From Bin80 sp965203305 (GTDB lineage Bacteria > Bacteroidota > Rhodothermia > Rhodothermales > Bin80): a stretch of 64,000 nt of DNA. Positions 9,251 to 16,532 of the stretch are shown here, in pieces. Where the stretch lies: assembly GCA_965203305.1 (NCBI GenBank), contig OZ241874.1:2790001-2854000 (forward strand), given 5' to 3'. Every line of letters begins with the position of its first letter. Positions within the stretch are counted from its first letter, which is position 1. The notes under the pieces were generated by a model that had not been told where the DNA came from, did no database searches, and worked only from the letters and a program-made list of their open reading frames with translations. The position numbers and the translations under genes were made by a program.

Positions 9251-10819
9251 ATGCTTACAACTGCAACAGCAAAACGCCAAACAACTGACGAACAGACCGG
9301 AAGTAAGTCTCTTGAGCTCGAAGTGAATAACTTCGGACCAATTGTTCGGGCAAAGATTGATTTGCGCCCTCTGACAGTTTTCATAGGTCCCAGCAATACA
9401 GGAAAATCCTATCTGGCAATCCTGATCTATGCGTTGCATCGTTTCTTCAGGAACAGTATATACTCCACGGGAAGGCGTTTTCGTCGAGGATTCCGGCTTC
9501 CACTGGATCGGGAGGAAATTGAGAATATCTCAGATAGTGATGTTGATGAACTCTTCCGAGCAATCCATTCTATCTCGGAAGTTTCGCCTGATAAAAACAG
9601 CATAATCTTACCTCCTCTGATCGCAGACAAGCTCCGATCTGGATTTGACAAGCAGGCAGATATTCTATCCCGAGAAATTGCCAGATGCTTCGGAGTTGAT
9701 GAAGTTGATATGCTGGTTCGCATGGGGAAAGCGAGTGAATCTCGCATCATAATAAGGCAATCCATTGATGGTTCTCCAAACCCTGAAGGTCATGTGATTT
9801 CACTCAGTCAGAATCCTGCGTTTGAGACAGTGATCCCTGAGAAGATGGCAATTCCGACTGAATCTGCATCCGGGAACAGAAGATGGCAAAGAGTACTGGA
9901 TCTCATTCGATATTCTAAACGCACAGACAGAGATATGTCCTATCACAAGATGGATATCCATGACATTCTCTCTACACTCACAAATACTCTGCTACCATCG
10001 CTATTCGGGCCTCTGCACTTGCCTGCCTATTACTTGCCTGCCGACCGGACAGGTATCATGCATGCGCATAATGTTGTAGTCAATGCCTTGATTGCGCGTG
10101 CATCAGTGGCAGGGATTCGCCCCGCCGCCAATACTCCAATGCTCTCCGGGGTATTGGCAGACTTCCTTGAACAGCTGATTGAGACTGCTCTGATTAGTAA
10201 TTCCCGTCGAAAAGGCACACGATTACTGCATATGGTCAGCAGCATTGAGGAAAAAATTCTTGGAGGCTCCGTTCATGTCAGGCGATCCGGTCCGATCAAT
10301 TATCCTCACTTTACCTATCAACCTCGCGGCTGGAAGAGAGAGCTTGCACTGGCAAATGCGTCGTCCATGGTTTCGGAAATTGCACCCATAGTATTATATC
10401 TCCGTGATGTGGTTCAATCTGGAGATATTCTGATGGTAGAGGAACCGGAAGCACACCTGCACCCAGCAATGCAAGTCGAATTTATACGAGAACTTGCCAG
10501 AATTGTCAAGTCCGGCGTTCGGGTGATCATCATCACACACAGCGAGTTTTTACTGGAGGAACTCTCCAACATCGTGTGTCGATCACAAATTCCCAAAGAA
10601 GAACGCAAAGACAGTGGGAATGACGATGCGTCTCTAAACCCCGAACAAGTGGGGGTATGGCGGTTCAAGCCAAAAAATCAACCCAAGAAGGGTACTTTCG
10701 TAGAAGAGGCCCTTCCAGACGAGTCCGCCTTGTATCCCTCTGGCTTTGACACGGTTTCGTACAGTATCTATAACGACTGGACCGACATTGAACGCCGTAG
10801 CAGAAACGGTTCGCAATGA
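9251..10819 (+). CDS. AAA ATPase of the RecF/OLD (AAA_15-like) type, two-gene system
   Basis: 522 aa. The N-terminal SMC/RecF-like start (LEVNNFGPIVRAKIDLRPL) leads to Walker A GPSNTGKS at residues 46-53. Walker B and the signature region LMVEEPEAHLHP lie near residues 393-404, and the switch His (IIITHSEFLLEEL) is near 430. This ABC-like ATPase architecture, with a long alpha-helical insert, is shared by the OLD, PtuA, AriA and retron-associated ATPases of antiphage systems. It is translationally coupled (ATGA) to a small protein with a nuclease-like signature. The neighbourhood (Fic, NYN, HNH/methyltransferase) supports a defence role, which is inference. Confidence 0.85.
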   Translation: MLTTATAKRQTTDEQTGSKSLELEVNNFGPIVRAKIDLRPLTVFIGPSNTGKSYLAILIYALHRFFRNSIYSTGRRFRRGFRLPLDREEIENISDSDVDELFRAIHSISEVSPDKNSIILPPLIADKLRSGFDKQADILSREIARCFGVDEVDMLVRMGKASESRIIIRQSIDGSPNPEGHVISLSQNPAFETVIPEKMAIPTESASGNRRWQRVLDLIRYSKRTDRDMSYHKMDIHDILSTLTNTLLPSLFGPLHLPAYYLPADRTGIMHAHNVVVNALIARASVAGIRPAANTPMLSGVLADFLEQLIETALISNSRRKGTRLLHMVSSIEEKILGGSVHVRRSGPINYPHFTYQPRGWKRELALANASSMVSEIAPIVLYLRDVVQSGDILMVEEPEAHLHPAMQVEFIRELARIVKSGVRVIIITHSEFLLEELSNIVCRSQIPKEERKDSGNDDASLNPEQVGVWRFKPKNQPKKGTFVEEALPDESALYPSGFDTVSYSIYNDWTDIERRSRNGSQ

Positions 10820-11328
10820 CTTTATTGGAAAATATTAACTCAGACTGTCTTGAGGAATATGGATTAGAGAAGGAAGGCTGTAGTGTCAATATGGATGGCG
10901 CACCTTCCCCTAGAATAGTCATTGATCTTGACGAGTATGATCTGCCTTCAGATGAACCTCGTTGCGACTATCTTTTAATCTCCGAAGGCAAGAGTATGTA
11001 CGGTTGGATATCAGTGTTTGAGTTTAAGCGTGGAGGATTAAAAGCGAGTAAGGTCGTTAGACAATTACAGGCGGGTGCCTGCACTGCCGAAAGGCTTGTC
11101 CCTCATAATCAATCAAAACAGTTCCAATTCAGACCTGTTGCAGTCTTTGGCAACAGTCATAAACACCAGCGTGATAAGTTGATGAAAGGCTCTTGCAAAA
11201 ATACCACTGTACCCGACCAAATGTGCCTGAAAGTACTCTCAGAGCGATATTTCTCTGTCATCCAGGAATTTTGCAAGAGGCTCGATGAGAAGGAAAATCA
11301 ATTTCCATGGCCGCAAGGAGAATATTGA
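10816..11328 (+). CDS. Small PD-(D/E)xK-like partner of the AAA ATPase, with a repeat-derived C-terminus
   Basis: 170 aa. The start overlaps the ATPase stop by four bases (ATGA). A PD-(D/E)xK-like core is visible: Asp51 (CDYLLI), then Glu69-Phe-Lys71 in ISVFEFKRG, and a helix with QLQAG at 83-87, the order seen in restriction-endonuclease folds. It may cleave nucleic acid when the ATPase senses invasion. Residues from about 125 to 155 are encoded by a copy of the 94-bp dispersed repeat at 11188-11281, so the C-terminus is not ancestral and activity may be altered. Fold and function are inferred from motif order alone. Confidence 0.65.
   Translation: MTLLENINSDCLEEYGLEKEGCSVNMDGAPSPRIVIDLDEYDLPSDEPRCDYLLISEGKSMYGWISVFEFKRGGLKASKVVRQLQAGACTAERLVPHNQSKQFQFRPVAVFGNSHKHQRDKLMKGSCKNTTVPDQMCLKVLSERYFSVIQEFCKRLDEKENQFPWPQGEY
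11188..11281 (+). repeat. 94-bp MITE-like repeat copy inside a coding sequence
   Basis: Begins GGCTCTTGCAAAAA and ends TTTTGCAAGAGGC. The internal core AGCGATATTTCTCTGTCATC is shared with the copies at 13543 and 48385. Flanks TGATGAAA and CGATGAGA are a degenerate 8-bp duplication. The copy lies in frame within the ATPase partner gene. Confidence 0.85.
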
Positions 11329-11353
11329 AACAATGAAGTGCGGGGATAGCGTG

Positions 11354-11505
11354 AAAAAGATATTTGGAGGGCAGTCGTCCCAGTGATGCTCGAACTGAGG
11401 CATTCATATTGTATTGGGCCTGTTTCAAAAAATCCACTGCGCCAGAATCTTGGCCCTGACGGTTGACACACTCACATAGGTTGGGTAGGGAGATTTCTGG
11501 GAAAC
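11354..11505. repeat. Dispersed repeat, copy 1 (partner at 18142-18290)
   Basis: About 150 bp starts AAAAAGATATTTGGAGGG and includes CCAGAATCTTGG...CTGACGGTTGACA. It closely matches the segment upstream of groES. On the minus strand both copies contain a protein-like string (PEISLPNL or PEISLPDL, then VNRQ.QDSGAVD), so they may be remnants of one mobile or duplicated gene. The rest of 11329-11716 shows no gene. Confidence 0.65.
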
Positions 11506-11716
11506 AGGCTCGGCATGAGACTGCTCAAGCATTTGCAAACACAAAAATCACAGAGCAACCTTTTCATCAAGGTTTAATCGGACACAGTTGACAGAGTTCA
11601 ATATAATCGCGTAGTCAAGACAATCTAGAAGGCTTGTTCCAAGGTAGAATGAACAATGCCATTATACTGCACAATAGCTACTCCCCGCAAGACAAAAGTA
11701 GAAAACCAAAAGAAAA

Positions 11717-11986
11717 ATGAATGATCAGAAAATTCCAGAAACAGGTCAGACTGACTCAACGGACATACTAGAGGCGCACCCGTATGAACTCCCAGATGGA
11801 GGCTGGGGCATCGTGCTGAACGAGGGTGTGCAGGGCACCCCGGGCGACCGGATACAAATACCAGAACTGGAAGAAGACTACAGAAGAGACTTCAAGGATT
11901 GGTTCATTGTTCTCTCCGAATGCATTGAAACAACAGACAAGAAGGATAAGGAGGTGTGGAGGGCAAAGGGGGCGATGTGTTTGTAA
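11717..11986 (+). CDS. Hypothetical protein, first gene of a NYN-nuclease cluster
   Basis: 89 aa, acidic and soluble, with a recognisable fold-like segment (HPYELPDGGWGIVLNEG) but no known family. Its last 31 bases overlap the start of the next gene in another frame. A missing dinucleotide near GAGGTGTGGAGG would fuse the two into one protein (DKKDKEV joined to EGKGGDVFV), so this may be the 5' part of a frameshifted gene. All genes here point towards the NYN gene. Confidence 0.5.
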   Translation: MNDQKIPETGQTDSTDILEAHPYELPDGGWGIVLNEGVQGTPGDRIQIPELEEDYRRDFKDWFIVLSECIETTDKKDKEVWRAKGAMCL

Positions 11987-12492
11987 GGCATGCGGGTCAA
12001 CTGATATCCAGAAACCAGATACTGGCAGAAACATTGCAAAAGGCTCATTCAGGGGACATAATAACACGGGAAGAACTAGAGAGACATCTCTGGAAAGCAT
12101 GGTACTTCATAGAGGATGAGGAGCGTTCCAAGAAATTCCTGAATCCATTAGCAGCCCCAGGTATACTGCAAGACGCAATCAAGAAAGAACTTCTCTCCCG
12201 TGCTGAAAGGTTGAGTTACGAGGCAGAGCAGATAAAAGAGGATGCTGAAATGATCAAGGCTATTGCCGAAAGCCAAAAAGAAGCTCTGCGTTATATGCCT
12301 CCCCGCGTAGAGGAAGCCGTGTCGGAAGTGCTAGACGAGACCAGGAAGTACAGGGCTTATATTGCGATCAAACTCTTGGAAATCTATGGGAAGCAGCTGG
12401 GAGACTCGGAATTCCCTCACGAACTACATCAAGAACTTCTGGATGCACACATGGATATCTGGTCATTCGAAGACCCCCAGCCGCAACCGTAA
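11956..12492 (+). CDS. Coiled-coil hypothetical protein upstream of NYN nuclease
   Basis: 178 aa if started at GTG 11956, which sits immediately after a strong AAGGAGG sequence (11948-11954); that spacing is too short for comfort. The centre (RAERLSYEAEQIKEDAEMIKA) is a charged helix likely to form a coiled coil, followed by a helical C-terminus. No family was recognised. It lies 10 bp upstream of the NYN-domain gene, so it is probably cotranscribed, and it could be a regulatory or scaffold partner of that nuclease. Confidence 0.55.
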   Translation: MEGKGGDVFVRHAGQLISRNQILAETLQKAHSGDIITREELERHLWKAWYFIEDEERSKKFLNPLAAPGILQDAIKKELLSRAERLSYEAEQIKEDAEMIKAIAESQKEALRYMPPRVEEAVSEVLDETRKYRAYIAIKLLEIYGKQLGDSEFPHELHQELLDAHMDIWSFEDPQPQP

Positions 12493-12502
12493 TTGATATC
12501 CC

Positions 12503-13231
12503 ATGTTGAAAAATATAGCGATATTCTTTGACGCGTGCTATTTCCAGATCGCCTCTAGGTATTACGCGCTAGACAAAGATCACAGCGCAGATCTATCGGT
12601 TTCAGGCTTTCAAAATTTCGTGGTGCACGAAGTGGCCGCACGGGAACATCTCCCTCCGCACAGACTCCAAGTTTCCTGTGCTAGAGCATTCGCAGGGAGT
12701 GTGGTGCGGGGAACTAAAAATGCTTTGAATCGGCTTGAGAGAGAGTGGGTACAGGAGTCGGCATGGATTGATGCAGGGGTGGTACCCGTGTCGGTTCCTC
12801 GCTCAAAGGGCTATGAGGAAAAGGGCGTAGACATTACTATTGCGATTCACGCAATGGAGGTTGCATCATCCGGTGGATGTGATATTTTCGCCATTGTCAC
12901 GGGAGATGCGGACTTTATCCCGCTTATCCACAAGATCAAGTCTATGGGGGTTCGTGTCATGGTTCTGTCTTGGAAGTCAGACTACAAAAAGGACAGAGAG
13001 AACATGCCCACACATGTTCCGGTGGCACTGCACAGGTCCGCAACCTACTCAGTTATGTTCTCTGATGTCATCAAGAGCCCCTCCAGAAAAAACACGGACA
13101 TAGTGAAGGGGTTATTTGATCCGAAGCAAACAAGACATAGACATTCAGTCAACGGACACAGTACCATTGGAGATCATCTTCCAGAGAAGACAGCGGAAAA
13201 GCTAAGGGATGGACATCTACCTAGCTCCTAA
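12503..13231 (+). CDS. NYN-domain (PIN-like, LabA/DUF88 type) nuclease
   Basis: 242 aa from ATG 12503. The NYN domain covers about residues 4-185: the first acidic residue in IAIFFDACYF, the middle motif EEKGVDITIAIHAM, and TGDADFIPLIHKIKSMG, giving the Asp set that binds metal in PIN-like ribonucleases. NYN/LabA proteins cleave RNA and several act in stress responses or defence. The C-terminal 55 residues are polar and probably flexible. A 294-bp inverted-repeat element starts two bases after the stop codon. Confidence 0.85.
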   Translation: MLKNIAIFFDACYFQIASRYYALDKDHSADLSVSGFQNFVVHEVAAREHLPPHRLQVSCARAFAGSVVRGTKNALNRLEREWVQESAWIDAGVVPVSVPRSKGYEEKGVDITIAIHAMEVASSGGCDIFAIVTGDADFIPLIHKIKSMGVRVMVLSWKSDYKKDRENMPTHVPVALHRSATYSVMFSDVIKSPSRKNTDIVKGLFDPKQTRHRHSVNGHSTIGDHLPEKTAEKLRDGHLPSS

Positions 13232-13232
13232 C

Positions 13233-13526
13233 TAGTGTCTGTCCGAAAATTCACAGCAACCCCAAATACGGGGGATTCCAGAGGCATTTTGCCCCACAGT
13301 GTCATGTATGGAGCGATTCAGGTGCTCGTTCGCTATGAGAGATTCGGGGAAATCTTGCACGAAGATTGCATGTTTATGGACGCTGTTCGGGGATTTTATG
13401 CTCCAATCCGCCAAAGAGCTTCCATCTTCGTCAGGAAAAACACCAAAAAACATCTCCAAAAACCCCTCATACGCTCTCTAAACGGCATATATTGGCGATA
13501 TTCTGTCAATTTTCGGACGGACGCTA
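13233..13526. mobile_element. 294-bp inverted-repeat element (MITE-like)
   Basis: The left end TAGTGTCTGTCCGAAAATT and the right end, read inward, TAGCGTCCGTCCGAAAATT form about 23-bp imperfect terminal repeats (20 of 23 match). A TA at each boundary would fit an IS630/mariner-type TA target duplication, though this is uncertain. The interior has no transposase; the 98-codon frame across it is not conserved-looking. A similar end (TAGTGTCTGTCCG) occurs alone near 35912. Confidence 0.7.
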
Positions 13527-13542
13527 AATAATTTCTATGGGA

Positions 13543-13636
13543 GGCTCTTGCAAAAACATCTGTATACTTACCCAATGTGCCTGTAAGCACTCTCAGAGCG
13601 ATATTTCTCTGTCATCTGGGATTTTTGCAAGAGGCC
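13543..13636 (+). repeat. 94-bp MITE-like repeat with perfect 8-bp target duplication
   Basis: Ends are GGCTCTTGCAAAAA and TTTTTGCAAGAGGCC. The flanks are the identical octamer CTATGGGA at 13535-13542 and 13637-13644. This is the clearest proof that the repeat is a transposed unit. It interrupts the 3' end of the gene at 13593-13916. Confidence 0.9.
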
Positions 13637-13916
13637 CTATGGGATTCATTACATTGGGAGAAGTGCATCCAAATTGTAACCTTTTCTCCTCAAACTTCTC
13701 ACCTAACTCCTCACATAATTCCTGAAATCCATTGGGAGCGCGCGTTTCATAATCCTGTACATAAACAATGTCCATCCTTACAGTATTCTCTACTTCACTC
13801 AGATCATCACAATTCCGCGCGGACTCTATACGCCTTATTGAATCTCTAAGGGACTTTTCTATGTCTACGGGCCGATTCAGTATATCAGGTGGGGGAGAAT
13901 TATCTTGTGAATTCAT
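13593..13916 (-). CDS. Hypothetical protein with repeat-derived C-terminus
   Basis: 107 aa from ATG 13916; acidic and helical (ELCEELGEKFEEKRLQFG), with no known domain. The last 14 or so residues (PLAKIPDDREISL) are encoded by the 94-bp repeat inserted at 13543-13636. Removing the repeat and one copy of its 8-bp duplication restores a frame that ends NPIEII and stops within the adjacent inverted repeat at about 13525. The insertion thus extended the protein slightly instead of destroying it. The gene faces the NYN cluster. Confidence 0.6.
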   Translation of the reverse strand: MNSQDNSPPPDILNRPVDIEKSLRDSIRRIESARNCDDLSEVENTVRMDIVYVQDYETRAPNGFQELCEELGEKFEEKRLQFGCTSPNVMNPIGPLAKIPDDREISL

Positions 13917-14337
13917 TTCGTCTCAGATGGTTTAGTGAGCAATAACAACAGATTGGGATAACATATCCTAATCCGTTGTTAGGACAATACCCTGAAGATG
14001 TTACAAAGAAGAGGCATGGTGCTATTTTGGGTTGCTTTTCATTCGGCTAAAACTGCGAACAGTCAGAGATTGATTCCTTTCTGTCTGCCCACTCAACGAA
14101 TAGAGACAGGCAATCATCTGTGCACGCTCTGGAATTGGATCATCTCACAGAATGTGTAGGGAATACCACTCACTGATTGACAGAATCCTGGAGTTTCTCA
14201 AGATACCCCCAGAGGAGACTTGATAGGCCCCATCCAACTGATTATGCTAAGTTCACAAGAATCATCCACGAGGCCATCCACATCTCCATATACCTTCTGA
14301 TAGTACATGTAAATCACTATATTCTCACTGCATAATG
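13917..14337. other. 421-bp intergenic region, no gene seen
   Basis: It separates the 13593-13916 gene from the end of the HNH endonuclease gene. No frame, repeat or hairpin that I can support was found. Confidence 0.4.
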
Positions 14338-15357
14338 CTATACCGTCCAACCTCTCAACTCATTCACCTGCCTGACAAATATTGGGGACGGCCGATCCAC
14401 ATGTGCAGGGGGAACTTCAATCATTGCAAATAACTGTGCTTGAAATTCCATGAGTCCACCATCCCACTTTCCCTCTATAAGTTCCTTTTCCATTGTGATG
14501 TTGCGATGAATCTGGTAGGCAGCATCAAAAGTGACCATTCCACAGTCATAGGCGCGGTGATGAAGAGTGCAGAGCGCGATTCCATTGCTCGTTTCGTCGG
14601 TACTATCGGGATGCGCAGCCGGAAGAATGTGAGCTGCGTCAAGGAGGTTTAACTGTATGCCACACATTGCACAAGCATTGGAATAGGCAGTCAATACCCG
14701 ATTTCTGAAATTTACCTCACGCAGTGCCTTCCTGGTCGAAACTACAGCATAGCGACGAGACTCCGGCACTTTATCCCCGATATCCTGGTCATTGATACTT
14801 TCGGGGTCTTGGCATATCTTTTTGAGTATCCCCAGAGTAGCTTCGGAAGATCCACAGGCATGTATATCTTCCATATTGTCAAGATATGTACCCATATAGG
14901 CTGGCTTCACTGCAAAGGCGACTTCTTCTTCACCCTTAAAATGCGGAGCGATTCCATTAATCTGTGCCTTTTCTAGGGCCGGCTGACGAATTTGGATGGA
15001 TGGGGAACTTCCCAGAACTCCAAGGTGCTTCCTCACATCATAAGCAGCGAAAACTCTCAGACTTTCGCACCAGCCCAGAATTACGGTCTTGTCTCTGATC
15101 CCATGGACAAAATATTTCCTGCCGTCAATCAGGGGCAAGCCTGTCACCTGAATGCGCCACTCGTCCTGTAACGTTACACGGCCACCAAAGGTAAGATTCC
15201 AAATGTAGACACGAACCTGGTACGACTCTCCACCCTTGATAATATGATATACCGCTGGATGCTCCCCTTCCCCCGATAGCCTTAAGAAGTACAATCCGCT
15301 TTTCCGCAGGGCATCCTCAAAGAGCTTGAATAGTGCTGGCTTTTCAACTAGAGGCAT
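14338..15357 (-). CDS. HNH endonuclease, probable restriction enzyme
   Basis: 339 aa. The C-terminal HNH domain (about residues 225-290) shows CAMCG, then LLDAAHILPAAH, NGIALCTLHHRAYD and a final CGMVTFD, the beta-beta-alpha metal fold with a supporting Cys pair. The N-terminal 130 residues are probably a DNA-recognition domain. The gene starts three bases after the stop of a beta-class DNA methyltransferase on the same strand, so the two should form a type II restriction-modification system in which this protein cuts unmodified DNA. The recognition site cannot be read from sequence. Confidence 0.85.
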   Translation of the reverse strand: MPLVEKPALFKLFEDALRKSGLYFLRLSGEGEHPAVYHIIKGGESYQVRVYIWNLTFGGRVTLQDEWRIQVTGLPLIDGRKYFVHGIRDKTVILGWCESLRVFAAYDVRKHLGVLGSSPSIQIRQPALEKAQINGIAPHFKGEEEVAFAVKPAYMGTYLDNMEDIHACGSSEATLGILKKICQDPESINDQDIGDKVPESRRYAVVSTRKALREVNFRNRVLTAYSNACAMCGIQLNLLDAAHILPAAHPDSTDETSNGIALCTLHHRAYDCGMVTFDAAYQIHRNITMEKELIEGKWDGGLMEFQAQLFAMIEVPPAHVDRPSPIFVRQVNELRGWTV

Positions 15358-15360
15358 GTG

Positions 15361-16479
15361 CTATTCCTCTACCCTGACACTCGTCTTGCTCTCTGCTGCC
15401 TCTTTCCCGGGCTTTTTCATGTGCACGGGGCGCTGTCTGCCGCCATCCTCTGGGAGAGGTGCCCCCTTGTGCTCATTGTCACCATTCCAGAGCAGGCCTG
15501 GATGCGGGATACGATAATAACCAGCGTCCCCGTTCTTTGATGTTGTGGACTCACTTGGCCGCTTAAACCGCCCCATTGCGCCTTCAAGGTAAGATTCTAC
15601 CAGATCAGCACAAATCCATTTGCGATCAAGGCGTTCGGCCACTTCGCCCGTGACACAGCTACCTCCGAATGGATCAAGTACGATATCACCAAGATTGGTA
15701 ACCATACGAATGAAGTACTCCGGTAAAGTTGCGGGGAAGCGCGCTGGATGGACCTTGATCCCTTTCTCCTTGCAATAACGCATATAGCTACTGTTACTCT
15801 CAGTATTCGGAATGGCAATCAAGTTGGGCGGAATTGATGCACCATTATCAATAGCGAACTTCTCGCTGATATCGTGACCAGATGGCCTGAGCTTTGCCTT
15901 GCAACCATTGCTAAGCAGTATTTTCATGCTATCGCTGTAAGGCTGGAGTACGCGCCGGTTGCTCGCACGCGGCCATGGTGATTTAGACAGCCACCAGACA
16001 GTGTTGACCCCGTCTTTTACCCGAATACGTCGCACATTGACCCACTCGGCAGGAGACGGCAACTTGGATGGATTCCACCAGTAAAATTCTTGGGCAAGGT
16101 GAAACCCGTACTCTTCACACAGCATGATCAGTAGCTTGAAGTGATACAAGCTGCGTACCGGAAGACTAGGCTTCCACGCGCCACCCAAATCAATCACAAG
16201 ACTGCCATCCTCTTTGAGAATGCGGTGAAACCGTACGGCAAAATCCCGAAACCACTCAAGATACGCGTCTTCCTGTTCGTTACCATAGTCCTTTTTACGA
16301 GTGAGGGCAAAAGGTGGGCTAGTCATAATCAAATCAACAGACTCTTCCCTCAGGTGGTCCATCACATCCCTGCTGTCGGCGTGATAGATGCATCCCAGAC
16401 GGGTTTGGTGATAAACCGTCAGAGGCTCTTTTAATATCACTTTTGACTCTCCTAGAACTCCGTCCTTTTTACTCTCCAT
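15361..16479 (-). CDS. Beta-class DNA methyltransferase, probably N4-cytosine
   Basis: 372 aa from ATG 16479. Catalytic motif IV is TSPPF (residues 53-57) in the N-terminal half, and the AdoMet-binding motif I is LDPFGGSCVTGEVAERL in the C-terminal half, the motif order of the beta class. SPP(F/Y) favours N4-cytosine over N6-adenine methylation. The last 50 residues are polar and probably disordered (EDGGRQRPVHMKKPGKEA). It precedes the HNH endonuclease by three bases. The first 50 bases upstream separate it from the end of tnpB, so its promoter is close to or inside the transposon end. Confidence 0.88.
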   Translation of the reverse strand: MESKKDGVLGESKVILKEPLTVYHQTRLGCIYHADSRDVMDHLREESVDLIMTSPPFALTRKKDYGNEQEDAYLEWFRDFAVRFHRILKEDGSLVIDLGGAWKPSLPVRSLYHFKLLIMLCEEYGFHLAQEFYWWNPSKLPSPAEWVNVRRIRVKDGVNTVWWLSKSPWPRASNRRVLQPYSDSMKILLSNGCKAKLRPSGHDISEKFAIDNGASIPPNLIAIPNTESNSSYMRYCKEKGIKVHPARFPATLPEYFIRMVTNLGDIVLDPFGGSCVTGEVAERLDRKWICADLVESYLEGAMGRFKRPSESTTSKNGDAGYYRIPHPGLLWNGDNEHKGAPLPEDGGRQRPVHMKKPGKEAAESKTSVRVEE

Positions 16480-16532
16480 TACTTTGAAGACTTATGTTAA
16501 GGGACTTATAAAGGAAACTGTACTCACAAACC

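Noticed and set aside
13235..13531. 98-codon frame across the 294-bp element
   Set aside because: It starts and ends within the inverted repeats and has no recognisable motif; explained by the element itself.
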